A DNA stretch of 64,000 nt from Macrolepiota albuminosa (Eukaryota; Basidiomycota; Agaricomycetes; Agaricales; Agaricaceae): contig JAMWFC010000032.1 of assembly GCA_027475525.1 (NCBI GenBank), positions 1,860,001 through 1,924,000 on the forward strand. The letters are read 5' to 3'. Under the pieces are notes generated by a model. The model was not told where the DNA came from. It did no database searches and saw only the letters and a list, made by a program, of their open reading frames with translations. Both the position numbers and the translations under genes were made by a program. How positions within the stretch are numbered: the stretch's first letter is position 1; the number at the start of each line of letters is the position of its first letter. Below are positions 9,717 to 21,914 of this stretch, piece by piece.

Positions 9717-11344
9717 ATGGCCTCATCAAACGTTACACGCCTGAATACATTGGTCGCAAGCTATGAAGATTTGAAAACCGAGTTTGATCAGTATAAAACC
9801 AATTCAGAGAGAAATATTCAAGTCTTATAGGCATCGATGGACCAGTTGAAGGAGAGGGTTTGGTTCTTGGAAGGGATGATAGATGAGGAACGGGAAGGTC
9901 CTGAAGTTGAGGTAGCAATGGGTAGGGAGAAAGAAGTGGTCAATGAAGAAGGCACATCTTCTAGTAAACCATTGGAACGTACATCGGTGGCCCTGGGTGA
10001 TGTCAATGAGGATGATGATTATGAAAAGAAGAGAGAGCGAAGTGAGATTGCAAAAAAGTCCAAGCCAATTCGGGTATGAGAGCTCACCTTGTCATTAATT
10101 GTTCTTGAATGTGGAATTTGAATTAGGATGTCGTGAACTAAGCTTTCCAACAGCTGATGGGCATTGATAGACTCAATGGGAAGACTCTCCCATCATATCC
10201 ACATGGAATAGATCGTGCCCATCCAGACTGGCCCAAGGACCTGGCAACATCAAAGCCTCTTCTTCGTTTCAACTGGAAGAAAGTTTACCGTACTGCTCCA
10301 AACAAGGCAGAACTGCACGACATACAGGAATATGTTGTCTCTAATGGGGCAAGACTGGTTCCCGAAGCAAAACAGGCACTATTTGATATCTCAAAGGACG
10401 ACTTGGCTGAAAAAATCCAAACAAAATGGAGTTATATGGCGACACAATGGAAAACTGTGAAGAAAAAAGAGGATGAGATGGTGGAAAAAAAGCAAAGAGA
10501 GGAGGATTTACAGGACGAAGCAGAGCAGGATCAAAGTGACTTGAGAATGCTGAATTGGTCGCAGAAGAACTCTCGTGCAGAAGCGGTATAGACTCAAAAT
10601 TGCTCTTGAATATGCCTAACATCATCCTGCCAGGTTTTGAAGGCACAAATCAGAAAGCAAACAAAATCAGAATATACCGATGCTAAGTATGACAATGCGT
10701 TTATCTTGAATGCGATGTCTGATTATGAAGACGACTCTGAGAGGTGACCAGATGAACCATCACGATACATTAGAAGGCCACCTGATTATCGAAGTGACAT
10801 TGTGAGCAGTGGAGATATATCCTCAATGCATATAACATGCTAACCTCATTTGACAGGCCAAGAAACTATATGAAGACATTGATAGAATCACAGACCCTTT
10901 TCCTGACAAGGAAAAAGCCATGACAATGCGCAAGGATGGTGCCATGATCAAGAACTCAAAACCTCCAGTTGCCCGACTTCTCGTAAATCGTATTCGTGCT
11001 TGGCAGGTCAAACCTGAGCTTCTTGAAGAACACCCATCTTGGTTCAATGGTAAACATGTTGCTAGGAGTGGTGTGCTCTGGGGTGACTCTGAAGATCTCC
11101 CTGAAGAAAAGCCGAAGAAAAGACAAAGTGGAGGGGACATAGATGAGCAATCAAACAAGCGCAAGAAAGATGAAACCCTGAAGAAAAGCCGAAGAAAAGA
11201 CAAAGTGGAGGGGACATAGATGAGCAATCAAACAAGCGCAAGAAAGATGAAAACTAAGAAAGAAAAGATAGGATTGTTAAGGCAGATGAAAAGCTTAAGC
11301 GACTTATTGGTGATGACAGTATCAATGATATTTCTGATGCTTGA
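9717..11344 (+). pseudogene. Accessory gene of the CACTG transposon (unknown protein)
   Basis: The start at 9717 gives a coiled-coil-prone N-terminus (YEDLKTEFDQYKTNSERN). Three introns with GT-AG borders are visible: 10074-10126, 10586-10633 and 10802-10856. The product has an acidic, glutamate-rich region, then a conserved-looking block (LPSYPHGIDRAHPDWP, 10190-10240; RFNWKKVYRTAPNKAEL), and a basic C-terminus rich in KRKK. It is about 430 residues. In-frame stops at the TAG after NIQVL, at GAGAGGTGA and at AACTAA are each one C-to-T change from a sense codon. A 77-bp duplication truncates the last exon artificially. By position it would correspond to the second, regulatory or DNA-binding protein of CACTA elements; I recognise no domain. 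Confidence 0.75.
11099..11252. repeat. Exact 77-bp tandem duplication (3 of 7)
   Basis: 11099-11175 equals 11176-11252. It lies in the last exon of the accessory gene and shifts the frame, producing a spurious early stop. With one copy removed, the frame runs on through a lysine-rich tail toward 11344. Confidence 0.95.
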
Positions 11345-11483
11345 TGAATATCTCAGTTAACGTTATAGCTTGTACTAAAACTTACCATGGCCAGTTGAAT
11401 CATTGTAATTCGCACTCATTGTTTTCGTTACTGTTCCATGAATCTAAAAGTTCATCACCAGTCTAAAAACCATTAAAAATGAT

Positions 11484-14400
11484 CTAATCCAGATAATGAA
11501 ACACGCTCACGCAGTCAAAAGAATGAATAATCCATAATGGCCTATCACGGTGAAGATGGCATGTAACTGGAACAATGGCCACTGGAGAAATAAGAGAAAG
11601 TGATGAAATTACTTCCATTTCTCCAAGTCGATCAGCATATACCGTCCACATGCCCAGGTCATAGGAACTGTAAAAGAGGCAGCAAGATGAATCGGCATAA
11701 GAAAAAGCACATACTACATGTCCCAAGGCATGGCAGGTACCATTTCATCAGTGATGCAGCGTTGAATAATTGAGCACAGAACAGGTGGGCATTCATCGAT
11801 AGCTAGCTAAAAGTGATAGACAATTTGACAAGGGACGGAGTTTCCCTGCAAGTCAGCAATAGCAAAGCGATCAGCTTGAGTCTGTGTTGCTGTTGAACAT
11901 CCATATCTAACTCCATCTTTAACGATAAAAGGACATGATATTGCTGACGAAGACGCAAAAAAATGTACTGTGCCTGGATGAATTGTGAAATCGTCTACAA
12001 TCTTCAGATTTGGCCACGAAATCTGAGCATAGCTTAAAAGCAGGCCATAAATAGTTTTGTCAGGCAGTTGGCGTAAGTTTACAGGCTTCTTTGCACTTTT
12101 TGGTTTCGATATCCTGTTTTCTGAGTGCAAAAAGAGTGTAAGAAAATCATTTTAAATAGATTATAGCAACTAACCCCTTGCAAATTCAGCAATATATCTT
12201 TCTAAAGTTCCTCGAGTTTGACCATGAGATGTAACAACACGCTCAACAAGCTTACGTTCTTGCACAGAAGCGTCTGTAGGTAGAGAGAGCACCTAAAAAA
12301 ATGTAAGTATATTTGCAACAACAAGAATAAATAAAAAACCAATTCTTCAAGACGCTGCTTTAAAATCCAATCACGAAGTAATGCGAGCTCCATTTCTCTA
12401 GCAGCATGCCCATTAAGGTTAACTTTCTCTAGTTCTCTATTAAAGCGCTCAAAAGGAAATAACCACCATGCATAGGCTGGGCCAAACCGTCAAAAAACTT
12501 GGACATAATGCATCGCAAGGTGATGGTTGGGCTTGAGATGAATGCCAAGTCAGAGGGCTCCTTGACAGAAGAGTTGAAGATAGCGCTGAGCTCGTTTTAC
12601 ATCATATAATGAGATAGACCGAGCTGCAAGTATTCTCTCTGCTATAGATAAGTATAGCCCTAACCGATATAACTGATCAATGTTCCAATGGAATTTAGAA
12701 GGTGAAACAGTTTGTGGTGGAAAGTCTGGTGCAGTGCTTGAGATCTTATTGTTTGTAGTCTTCCGCCAAGCAAGCTATAGAACCGTTGGTTGTATATTAC
12801 ATAGTCGTCGCCACTGATCAGCCTTTTGAAGAGAGTGATTTGTTCCAAGCTAAAAAAGTCAATATATCGTGATAAATCAAGCAGTCAAAAAAGAAACTCA
12901 CATTATCTGGAAGGCGCCCAATTCCTGATGGCCAAATAATTCCATTGATATTCTCTTCAAAATCTCTCCATCTTTTTGCATCAAGAAGATGTCCTGCAAC
13001 AATAATGTCAGACCAAAAGTCGTGTACAATGCCTACATCACTATATGAGAAGATTGATTCACGAACATAATGTCAGACTTACCATAGAAGTTGTGCATAA
13101 AATCTAGAGGTGACGACTGAATAGGTAGCCAGCCCAGTAGAAAATTCATTTCGGAATGTCGACAACCATATTTACCAAGAATTTTCTTTTGTTCCTTGGC
13201 AGTCTTGGCATTGTACGACTGGAATGCATACTTGAGCTGGTCCCAGTCATTCTTGAGATGAAAATCTGTTTGATAGTAGATCCCAAGTGAGACTCAACAA
13301 TAAATTAGCTTTGACGTACTCTCAATATCGTATCCAGCTAGGCTGTTAATTTTGTCATGACTAATAAAGCAAAAGTTACATAGATGGGCCTTATGGGCAT
13401 GAGCTGCGCTTCCTGTGAATTTACGTGATGCAGGGATGTCTGAAGTCTCCAAAGCCGCTACTACATGAACCATTGAAGGTAACTGACGTCCATACATCTG
13501 CATTAGCATCCCTAGATTGATATTCGGTGCGTTAATTCATTGTACTAGATAATAATTCACATACCTGCATATAACTGCTTCAATCCATTAATGATTGGGG
13601 CAAACAGGTAATTGAGCTGCTCAAGACTAGGCTCATATGGACCTGGAAGAGTCATCGAGAAATAGACATTTCCTGATAGAAAACGCATGGAACGACATAA
13701 GTTGTTAAACACTGCATATAAGGCTCCTGCAGAATGAGGTCAGTTGTCTGTGATGCCAAACCTGAAAATGGAAGTTAAATGGAAGCATAATATAGTAAAA
13801 ACCTACCAGTCCATGTTAAAAGTGAGGCTAAGTTCCACGTCGCAAGAAACAAGTGCCCTTTGTGATTCTGGACTAATTTCAACATCACATACAGCACCAT
13901 CTTCTCCTACCACACGTTGCATGCCAATTTGAAGTGAGTTCCAGCCCTCAGCATCATGTATATCGTGCATCACTGTTTCATCAGTAATTGGTGGTTGATC
14001 CAGATCCTTACTAGTGTCTCGGAGATTTTCGACAAAGTTCTTACAAAGGAGAAACCAAGGGATTGCTTTCTCTATCGGTGAATAGCAATAAATCTTTGCT
14101 GGAATCCGTTTGATACCAGGCTCGCCATCATTTCCAGTGTCATTTGAAGTTCGCTTCTCTCTATAAATCTTACCAGGGCACCGGAATACAGTACAATTTG
14201 GGCTAGTGGCTGTCTTGATGTTGTCGTAGGTGTAGTTCTTGAAACAAGAAGTGCAAATAGGAATTTTCTCAATATAGGCATCAGCATCGAGTCCTAGTCG
14301 TTGTTTTGCAGTATGAAGTGTTCTTGCTGGTTTGGGGACTGAAATAGGATCTAGAGAACCACATAGCTGTATTAGATCCAAGCCATCAAGAAGTTGTTCT

Positions 14401-15115
14401 GTAGATTTGACAACAGTTTGCGAGCCGAAAATATGATGACCATTTGAAGATATAGTAGCCGTAGTGAGGGAGCCTCTCGAAAAGCAGGTGCAAGCATGGT
14501 TGAATCATCATTCTCTAGATCAAAATTGACACCAAAATCCGACCGAGTCTGACCAGAAGTAGGTGCAGGTGTTTGTGGTCCACTTGATGGATTGACAAGA
14601 TCACTAAAATTGACACGATCAAGCACAGAAGCTGGAACTGAAGGTGGCTGTTTGTCTTTCAAGCCAAAATCAGGTCCTGTATCCAGTACAAGTGTATTCG
14701 TTAGGGGATCTTGATCAATCAGAGAATCATCATCCGACTCGTCTAAGATTGGGCCATGATCTTTGAATTCAGCACTTCCGGTGGGCACCACAGGCTCCAA
14801 AGCAAAGTCTTGATGCATGGAATAGGTATCTTGAGGCCATGCCTCCAAATCTTCTTGTGGTGCAAAGGAATACGACAAAGAGAAAATCGTAGCGGTTGGT
14901 ACATTGCTAAATGAGCATGTATTTGATGAAGATCCATCTAATTGTGCCTTATCCTTGACCATGTACCGGTTACGGGTGACCGTTGATTGGTACTCAAAGC
15001 CAGAAGGTGATGAACGGCACTTTGTGCAATGACATTGAACAAGTCGTTGCCAGTATGTTGACTTGGGTCAAGTGTACTATGAGTTTGGCTTCAAACATAG
15101 TAAAGATACTTACCA
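11484..15115 (-). pseudogene. Tnp2-family (CACTA) transposase, intron-containing, decayed
   Basis: The transposase that would cut and paste the CACTG element. On the minus strand the order is: cysteine-rich head (QCHCTKC, about 15025), acidic linker, SLDPISVPKPARTL (about 14350), zinc motifs (ICTSC, FRCPG), GALYAVFNN and LPGPYEPSLEQLN (about 13620-13730), SDIPASRKFTG with HLCNFC (about 13400), SPLDFMHNF (about 13100), FGPAYAWWLFPFERFN (about 12460), and a C-terminal domain ending at 11484. These blocks match fungal Tnp2 proteins. Eight GT-AG introns fit: 13762-13806, 13512-13564, 13266-13319, 12996-13082, 12850-12901, 12293-12339, 12121-12174 and 11668-11717. At least five in-frame stops and a frameshift near 14440 inactivate it. 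The exact start is uncertain. Confidence 0.88.
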
Positions 15116-15386
15116 TTGTAAACTTATAAACCTTGGTGGAAGCTTGCGAGGCCAGCAGAAATAAAGCACAATGCTCTCAGAGTGCACGATCGTGACGTCC
15201 TAAGCAGGAGAAATTGTGTCACGTCTATGCATGCACATCAATTGTCATGTGGCTACCACAGCTAGAATGTAGAAAGAATGTATTGAACATCTACAAAATC
15301 TAGCAAGATGCGACAAAATAAGACTCTGAGAGGATTCTGGGAGGGATGTGGCTGAAATGCGGAGATTATAAACATATACCAATATA

Positions 15387-15411
15387 TCATAATCTTCGAT
15401 TTTACGCAGTG
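15387..15411 (-). repeat. Right terminal inverted repeat
   Basis: Its reverse complement begins CACTGCGTAAAATCG and matches the left terminus at 22 of 25 positions. It is followed at once by the CTT duplication. Confidence 0.93.
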
Positions 15412-15944
15412 CTTTCTTCTAGGTATTCAGATACACAGAGACTGCTTAAAGCACTCTATTTCACTCTCATAACATCAATACATTGTTGACATGTTGGAGC
15501 GCTATAAAATGAGTGATTGCAACCCTGTATGTTGGAGCGCTATAAAATGGGTGATTGCAATCCTGTATCCACCCCAATGTCACCTGGTCTCAAGCTATCT
15601 AGAGCTATGGCACCTCAAAGTGAAGCAGAAGTAGAGGAAATGCAGAATGTACCCTATCTGAATGCAGTTGGTTCATTGCAGTATTTGGCTACTATGACAA
15701 GACCAGATATTGCATATGCAGTGTCATGCTTGGGACGCTTTAATTCTTCTCCAGGACCTAAGCATTGGGCAGCTGTTAAGCACTTACTGTGCTATTGCAA
15801 AGGCACCATGGACTACAAGCTTCATTGCAATGCTGACACTGGCATCCAATCTTTTTCTACATTTTGTGACTCTTCACATGGAGATTGCCCTGACACTGGA
15901 TGCTCTACTGATGGATATTTAACTACAATTGGTGGTGGAGCCAT
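15412..15944 (+). pseudogene. Copia RT thumb and RNase H fragment
   Basis: Continues the RT interrupted at 9207: LLGIQIHRD, then MLERYKMSDCNPV, then the conserved copia linker NAVGSLQYLATMTRPDIAYA and an RNase H start (FCDSSHGDCPDTG...GGGAI). The sequence then jumps straight into the middle of the 3' LTR at about 15945, so the rest of RNase H, the polypurine tract and the LTR start are deleted. A 38-bp imperfect duplication (15491-15528 and 15529-15566) repeats the MLERYKM region; it has mismatches and is distinct from the 77-bp set. Confidence 0.9.
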
Positions 15945-16096
15945 CCAGCAATATATAAACTGTAGATAGATTATCTGAAGTCCTCACTCTTTCTGACTTT
16001 GGACTTCAGGTTAGTAGTACTTTACTTTGCTCAATACAACTCTTTCTGACTTTGGACTTCAGCTTTAGTGACAGTTTCTGTCTTCTGTCTTCAACA
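15945..16096 (+). repeat. Copia 3' LTR, 5'-truncated
   Basis: Starts at the CCAGCA just before the TATATAAAC core and runs to the normal end TTCAACA. About 100 bp of the LTR 5' side is missing together with the adjacent internal sequence. Confidence 0.88.
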
Positions 16097-18249
16097 GAGA
16101 GTCCTGATCAAGGATGTTTACTGTGTAGAACGTAAGCGGCATGTTAAAGGTGTCGGGTTGGTAAGGAGTGATGGGGTGCAGGAGAATGGTGGTTGGCTGT
16201 TGCCAACAAAGGAGGAAGACAGGTTGCTGAATAAGATGCATAAAGCCATGTAAGCCATCGATCCAATTTTCAAAGTTGCTATCATCTTTTGGGTTGATTG
16301 CCAGATTGCCAAGTTGTTGTAGTCATCTAGAGAGTCTATCCGGCCCATGGAAGGTGCCTTTAACATGAACAAGCTCACAGTAGAATATAAGAATAGCTAC
16401 CACCCAACAGTTCATACTAGCAGATGGCTGGATGTCAGGATTCTGGAGCATATCCTTAATGTATCTAGCATTCACCTTGACATTAAGGTTGCATACATCA
16501 ATGAAATACATCCTTAGCACCTGGAACACCTTAAATAGGCTATAGTTCCAACTTCAGCTGGCTGTAGCATGGTTCTTGGTCATTAAGCATAATGGACCCA
16601 AAGCAGTTGTGGCAGCATTGTTTCTGGTTGTCACTAAGGCACTGGCAGAGAAAGTAGCCAATGGCAATATATGAGGTGTCAACCGCTAAGATAACAGGGT
16701 CAGCAGAGGTGTAGTTGATAGAAATAAGAGGCTTAGCATCCTTCAATGCCTTGACAAAATCATGTTGGAAGTTGACTTGGTATGGGCCAAACTCAAAGAG
16801 CTTGTTAGCATGTGTGAGTCAAGTAAGGTGGTAAATGCAATGGGCAAAGTTCTTGACAAATATGCAAAGAATGCCAACAGTGCTAAGAAAGGTATGAACT
16901 TCAGATAAGTTGTGGCAAGAACTCCACACTCAAGAAGCACTAAGCAGGACTCATCAGAAACACAACTGGTGGGAGTGCAGATATGGCCGAGTATTTTGAA
17001 CTTTGGCATACAAAGAAGGAGCTTGTGGCTGCTAAAGATACTGCTACTATACTTTATGCACTAGAGAACATGATTGAGGAGCTGGAAGAAGTTTCAAAGT
17101 GCCAAGCAGATGTTGTGACAATAAAACTAAGCACATTATAAAGGATTTCAGGTTGGAGAATAAAGGTGATGTCATTATGAAAAATAGGGACTGAGTTGGT
17201 CCAGCCTATAGGAAGAGTAACTAGGTGCAAGGCATCAAAAGGAGTCTGGAATGTAGTAAGGTTGTGGGAAGAGGGATGTATCAAGCATTTGTCATAGCCA
17301 ACATAGAGATCAAGAGTGGCGCTACAAATGCACCTAGCAAAGGACTTAGCAATGTGGTCAGAAAAGGGTGGCATGTCAGAGTACTGGATGGTAACTCTAT
17401 TTAGTAGCTCTAGACTGTAAACAATACACAAATTACTGTTCTTCTTGAGTTCACAGGACCAACAGGAGCAGTAAAAATTGTTGGACAGCTCATAGATGCT
17501 AGCCTGTATCTCAGTGCATATAATTTGGCAAACCTTGGCCTCAATACCAGGTAGCAAAGGTCTGTTATATTCAGTCCATGGCACGTGAAGAATAGTAGAA
17601 ATTACTACTGGCAAGAAAAAGTCTGTGTGCAAGCTGCCATGCTCTGAGTCTTCTCAGCAAAGGCCTGATTTTGCTTGGCAATGAGGTCAGTAAGAACATT
17701 CATTTCATCCTTAGTGAGGAAGCTAGTGTTGTGATCCTTAGTGAATTGCTGTTGGTGTTTGGAGGTAAATAATCCTGTTAGTTGGAAAGGTAGCAGATGT
17801 GGCATGAGAGTCGGAATGTCAGCAAGAGGGTTGCCAAGGATATGGTGCTCAATTTAGAAAATTTCAGGTGAGTAGGCAGCAATAGGTTTGGTCTTAAGTG
17901 CTATAGACTTGTATTTCTTCTTTACTTGTACCTCTTTTCTTTTGAAAACATTAGCATTACTATAAACACAGGCAGAAATAGGATCAGGGTCAGTAATAGG
18001 AGAGTAGGAAATGGAAAGTCCAAGGATGGCAGGAGCAGACGCTTCAGGAAGAGTGGTGAGATATGTATCTTTTGTAGCAATTTTCTGGAATGAGTCTGAG
18101 GCAGTAAGGTACAAATAGGCAAGAGAGGAGTTGGTAAGGTTTTGTAGAGTTTTTTGGGAATTTTCAGTGACAGAATCAGGTATAGTAGAAAGTACTTTTG
18201 TATCAAGAAAAGCTGTTTGCAAAATATGTACAAGACCACTAACTAGCAT
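16097..18249 (-). pseudogene. Decayed gypsy G1 pol (RT-RNase H part)
   Basis: Aligns on the minus strand with 33205-35410 of the intact G1 copy. Recognisable blocks include AVDTSYIAIGYFLCQC and SDNQKQCCHNCFGSIMLND (RNase H region, 16540-16746), LDLYVGYDKCLIHPSS (RT, about 17270) and GWTNSVPIFHNDITFILQPE. The integrase is missing here because the copia insertion and an associated deletion removed it. Dozens of C-to-T and G-to-A changes and many stops are present. It defines the old copy into which the copia inserted. Confidence 0.88.
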
Positions 18250-19668
18250 GGTTATATTCTAGCATTAGCACTACATCTCTGTGATTGTCACCAATTACCT
18301 CCTCAATGGACTGTAAAAACACCAGTGAAGGTGCTCACTGGCATGATGCTCAGTAAACTCAGGTAGCTTGCCATATGTATCTTTCTGTTGTCTTCTAGGA
18401 AAAGTCAGTACAGTGTGTTGGATGCTAGAATTGGAGTTGTTAATGGTCAAAGTTGTTTCCTCATTGGTAAGAATTTTGACTACAGAGCATGCTAAAACAT
18501 CAAATGGCCTGCCAAAAAGAAGGTTGTAAGCAGAGAATCAAAGTATGTGAATCTGCAGGCAAAATATGATGTCACCAATGATGCACAGCATGTTCTTGGC
18601 AAGTCTGAGAGATCTGTTGACAGTACCATTAGCACTCTGCATATTCAGAATGATGTTAGGATTATAAGTCAAGCCTAGGTTGTTGGCAACTAGTCGCTAA
18701 GGGACATCTGAAAGTAACTGCCATTTTAACTTGGTTTCTGATGTCTGGTGCAATACTGCAGAGTTCTTCAATAGAAAGTGTGACTAGCATTTTTATGATG
18801 CAGCTAAAAATGTGGTTGAATTTCTCTATGTCAAAGATTGGAGCAGTGGGTTGGTAATCTCCTTCAGGACATTTCTTGAGAGTGGCAAAGTTACATTGAG
18901 CAGGAGCATGATATCTATTGGAAAGACCAGCATAAGAATGGAGAGGCAGCAAAGGAGCATAGGAAACCAAAGTAGATATGGGAGGAGGAACAGAAGGAGT
19001 GGGTGCAGCAGGCATTGGTGAAGCAGTAGGTGCAGGCAGAGCAGCAGGAGCTAAGAGGGATGAAGAAGAGTCACTAGTGGTCAGCATAGGCTTGTAACCA
19101 CAAAGCAGCTGCTTGGACTGTTTAATCTTGACACCATCAAATACCTAGTTCTTTAGCAAGTTGAGTTCTTGTTTCAGCTTGGAGATGCACTCTTCTCAAG
19201 AGAAGCTAGATTGGTTGCTAATGCTGTCAAAGTGCAAAATCTCGTAGATCATCTGCTGCTATGCTGACTAGTTGGAATTGGGATTATTAGTATTGCCTGA
19301 GAGAGTGCTGATAATGATATGTTCTGGGTTGTGCCTGTGCCATTCATCTACTCATTCTTAGTAGGTCTTGAGCTCTAGATAGTCCAGGATGGTGGCACCA
19401 GTGGTCAATACAACCTTGCTATCAATAGCCCTATGTATTTTACCTTGCTGTATATCATTTTTCAGAGTGTTGCAGCATCCTCATGTCATAGTATGATCTA
19501 TTTCACCACAGAAGTAGCAACTGTTGGATCTGGGAGTGTTAGCAACATGGGTGGCAGTGATACTAGTGGCAATCATTGTTTTGATTTGGGTCATGGCAGA
19601 GGCAACAGCAGCATTGATGATGGCATTGAGATCTTTCTTCTTGACGAAGTCAGTAGTGGGAGGGATGA

Positions 19669-20476
19669 TGTCAGGTTCTGCTGAGTCAGAGGCTTTTTAG
19701 AAAAGCAACGCTTTTACAAGGCAGACTTGATTACATGTACTTGGATGGTCTGGAACTCTGGACTGTGCTCCAGGGTTCAAGATGCAAACAAAGGATTCCT
19801 GGGGTAGAGGACTTAGTCTGGAGATTGGGGGAAGTCAAAAGATAAAAGGGTTAAGGTTGAGTTGAGAACTAGGGGTTCTAAGACAAGACTGGAATCAATA
19901 AATGTTAGATTGTGAAGTGCATACTAATTTCAAGAGCACGCAAATAAGTTGAACATGCTAGTCAAAGCATGCCAGTCAAAGTGTGCCAGTCAGTGCATAC
20001 CAGTCAATTAAAAAAGCATGCAAACAATCAATATAATATCAAGACTAAAGTACGACAAGTGGGTAGCTACTCTTTAAGTACTGGTGGGGGTTACTCTGGA
20101 TTCCTGAGGAGTTTTGGAATATCTGAGGTGGTTCCAGGAGTTAATGAGTGGCAGTGAAAGAAGGGGGAATTGTATATTAGAGATTGTGCATGCAGAGTGT
20201 GCCATCAATTGAGGTGGAAGGTGGAAGGATGGCCCTAATGCATGATGTGTGATAGCCAGAGTGATTGACATAATCTGATGATCTAATCATTGATTGTTGT
20301 GCCAGCAAATGGTCCTGGAGTCCGTGATGTGGACTGTCAGGAGGTGTGCATGATAGTGGTGGAGGTGGCAGGAGTTGTGTTGTGGGGTTGGCGGAGAAGT
20401 CCTGGATAGAGTTCCAGGTATGTTCCAGGATGGTTCCAGATAGAAGGAGTCATGACAAGTGGCAGGAGTCAGGACA
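19669..20476 (-). repeat. Solo LTR of a third gypsy-type family
   Basis: 808 bp. On the minus strand it starts TGTCCTGACTCCTGCC and ends GCAGAACCTGACA. The copy at 59873-60609 is homologous over its whole length, with shared blocks such as AATATACAATTCCCCCTTCTT and ACCCACTTGTC. A TATA-like TATTTAAAGAGTA is seen in both (TACTTAAAGAGTA here). No internal sequence flanks it. Exact target duplications are not clear because the host G1 copy is itself mutated. Confidence 0.82.
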
Positions 20477-20901
20477 GAAAAGATACTATTAGGGTGCTCA
20501 GGTGGAGTCATTTTAGCGCATTGTATACCAATGCCAATATCTGTATCAGTATCTTCTAAAACCTATTTACCTGCCTCAAAGACATCAGCAACATTGTATG
20601 GTTCCTTGGAATAGTATGTCGGTTGTACAATTTCCAAGGGCCTAGCGATACAAGTCTATAGCAATGTTGGGATGCCCTGCTGAATTAAACAACATTCCTT
20701 GTTGATGTATAGTTTACTGTTCTGTAAAAGCCACCTGGTGACCTTCTGGAATTCCCAATAGTATATGGAGAAGATGCCAAGAGAGTACGTGCTGTTATCA
20801 AGAGAGTTCTGAACGAGTTTCTGTAACTTGTTTACCATGTATTGAGTAGCCTCTTCAGCACTAGGGTAGAGCTGGATGACTGCCATTTTCCTACCAACAT
20901 T

Positions 20902-21914
20902 CGACATACTGAAGACTCTAGTGAGCTTCTAGGGCTTAGAATATCTCTGACTTTGGTGCCCCATTGCAAAACTTACTTATCAGCCTTATCCAGCATTTAC
21001 TAGTCTTTCAACACACACTATCGGTTGACTTCAAGAAATTAAGAGGTTTGAATCCATAGCGCTAGCATGACTAGCATGACAGTGGGGAAGTAACTCTGAC
21101 CAAACCCCAATCAATTCTGGAAAGGGTTAGCATTAGGCGCTGCCAGTTGACAAGGCACCTCAATCAGAAGTCTAAAAGAATAAATGACAATGGCATAGAA
21201 TATACTCAAATCCAACATTTGAACATATCAGGAATTAATACAATATGTAGTGCTGACATTAGCACTCACAGCATCTGTCAAGTGTCCAACCATACCCTGG
21301 AATAGCCTGGCCAATCAGAATTATATAAAAGCGAGCAGACTTGTATAATTTTAAGTCAATTTAGAGTCACTATTGGTCACCATAAATTATAACGCTGTTG
21401 GTTGCTGTCACCCATATGCTGCTGGTCACCATTGACAGGTCACTGTTAGCAGGAACCATGAGGAGAGGCGCTAAATGGTAGCACTGCAAATAGACTTATC
21501 TTGAAAAATACAGTAGCACATAGTATAAAAAATAGCTACTTCACATGTACATAACAATAAATCATAACCTTTTGAGCACTCAGTTACACTTAGCATTCAA
21601 ATTGCATCAGCTTAACCTAACTTTGTCACTAAGTTGGGTGCTAGCCTTGTCTATCTTGTCTTTGTTATTTATGGTGCCACCTATGGGCACATTACACAGT
21701 GCTATTTGTCTTTATTTCTATATCTTTGCTTAAGCTACAGTGCTTACAGTTTGCTAGGTAGCATCCAAGGTATTATCATCTAGCATATTGTTCCATTACA
21801 TTTGCTCAAGCACACTGGAACTTTATCAGGACTCCTCACAACTACACATGCTAGGCACTGGAAACAGCATTGTACTGCATAAACGTCCAGCATACCCAAC
21901 CACAGTTGGTGTCA
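20902..21914 (+). repeat. LTR-like repeat, copy A
   Basis: About 1.0 kb, similar along its length to 25666-26620. Both copies have related ends (TGACA at the left of B, CGACA at A; TGTCA or GGTCA on the right), and A carries the promoter-like TATATAAAAGCGAGCAG. No coding capacity is seen. It replaced part of the old G1 gag. Probably a solo LTR of a gypsy family whose internal region is not in this window. Confidence 0.7.

Larger units (their letters stand above)
9208..15411. mobile_element. CACTA/EnSpm-type DNA transposon with CACTG ends
   Basis: A 6,204-bp insert in the copia RT. Its ends are inverted repeats starting CACTG (9208-9232 and 15387-15411, 22 of 25 positions matching) and it has a 3-bp target duplication. 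It carries two convergent, intron-containing genes: an accessory ORF on plus (9717-11344) and a Tnp2-type transposase on minus (11484 to about 15115). The two-gene layout matches CACTA elements, which encode a transposase and a second DNA-binding protein. It keeps visibly more CpG than the copia around it, so it arrived later. Several stops show that this copy is no longer autonomous. Confidence 0.93.
9205..15414. other. CTT target-site duplication of the CACTG transposon
   Basis: CTT at 9205-9207 and CTT at 15412-15414 directly flank the inverted termini. Dropping one CTT together with the insert makes the copia RT reading frame continuous again (HF on the left, LLGIQ on the right), which proves the exact insertion point. 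A 3-bp duplication is the rule for CACTA/EnSpm elements. Confidence 0.95.
5446..16096 (+). mobile_element. Ty1/copia retrotransposon, decayed, interrupted by a DNA transposon
   Basis: Parts in order: 5' LTR, primer-binding site, gag-protease, integrase, RT, then (after the CACTG insertion) the end of RT, an RNase H fragment and a truncated 3' LTR. The domain order PR-IN-RT-RH is diagnostic of Ty1/copia. Deletions inside the integrase-RT linker and between RNase H and the 3' LTR, plus stops, show it is inactive. It sits inside the old G1 copy. The flanks (GGTGC on the left, GAGAG on the right) do not match, in line with a deletion at one end. Confidence 0.9.

Noticed and set aside
15491..15566. 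Tandem duplication in copia as an eighth member of the 77-bp set
   Set aside because: The unit is 38 bp and has mismatches, so it is an ordinary old duplication.
16097..16378. Open frames at the copia/G1 junction as separate genes
   Set aside because: They are frames of the decayed G1 pol region; the alignment to 33225-33500 explains them.
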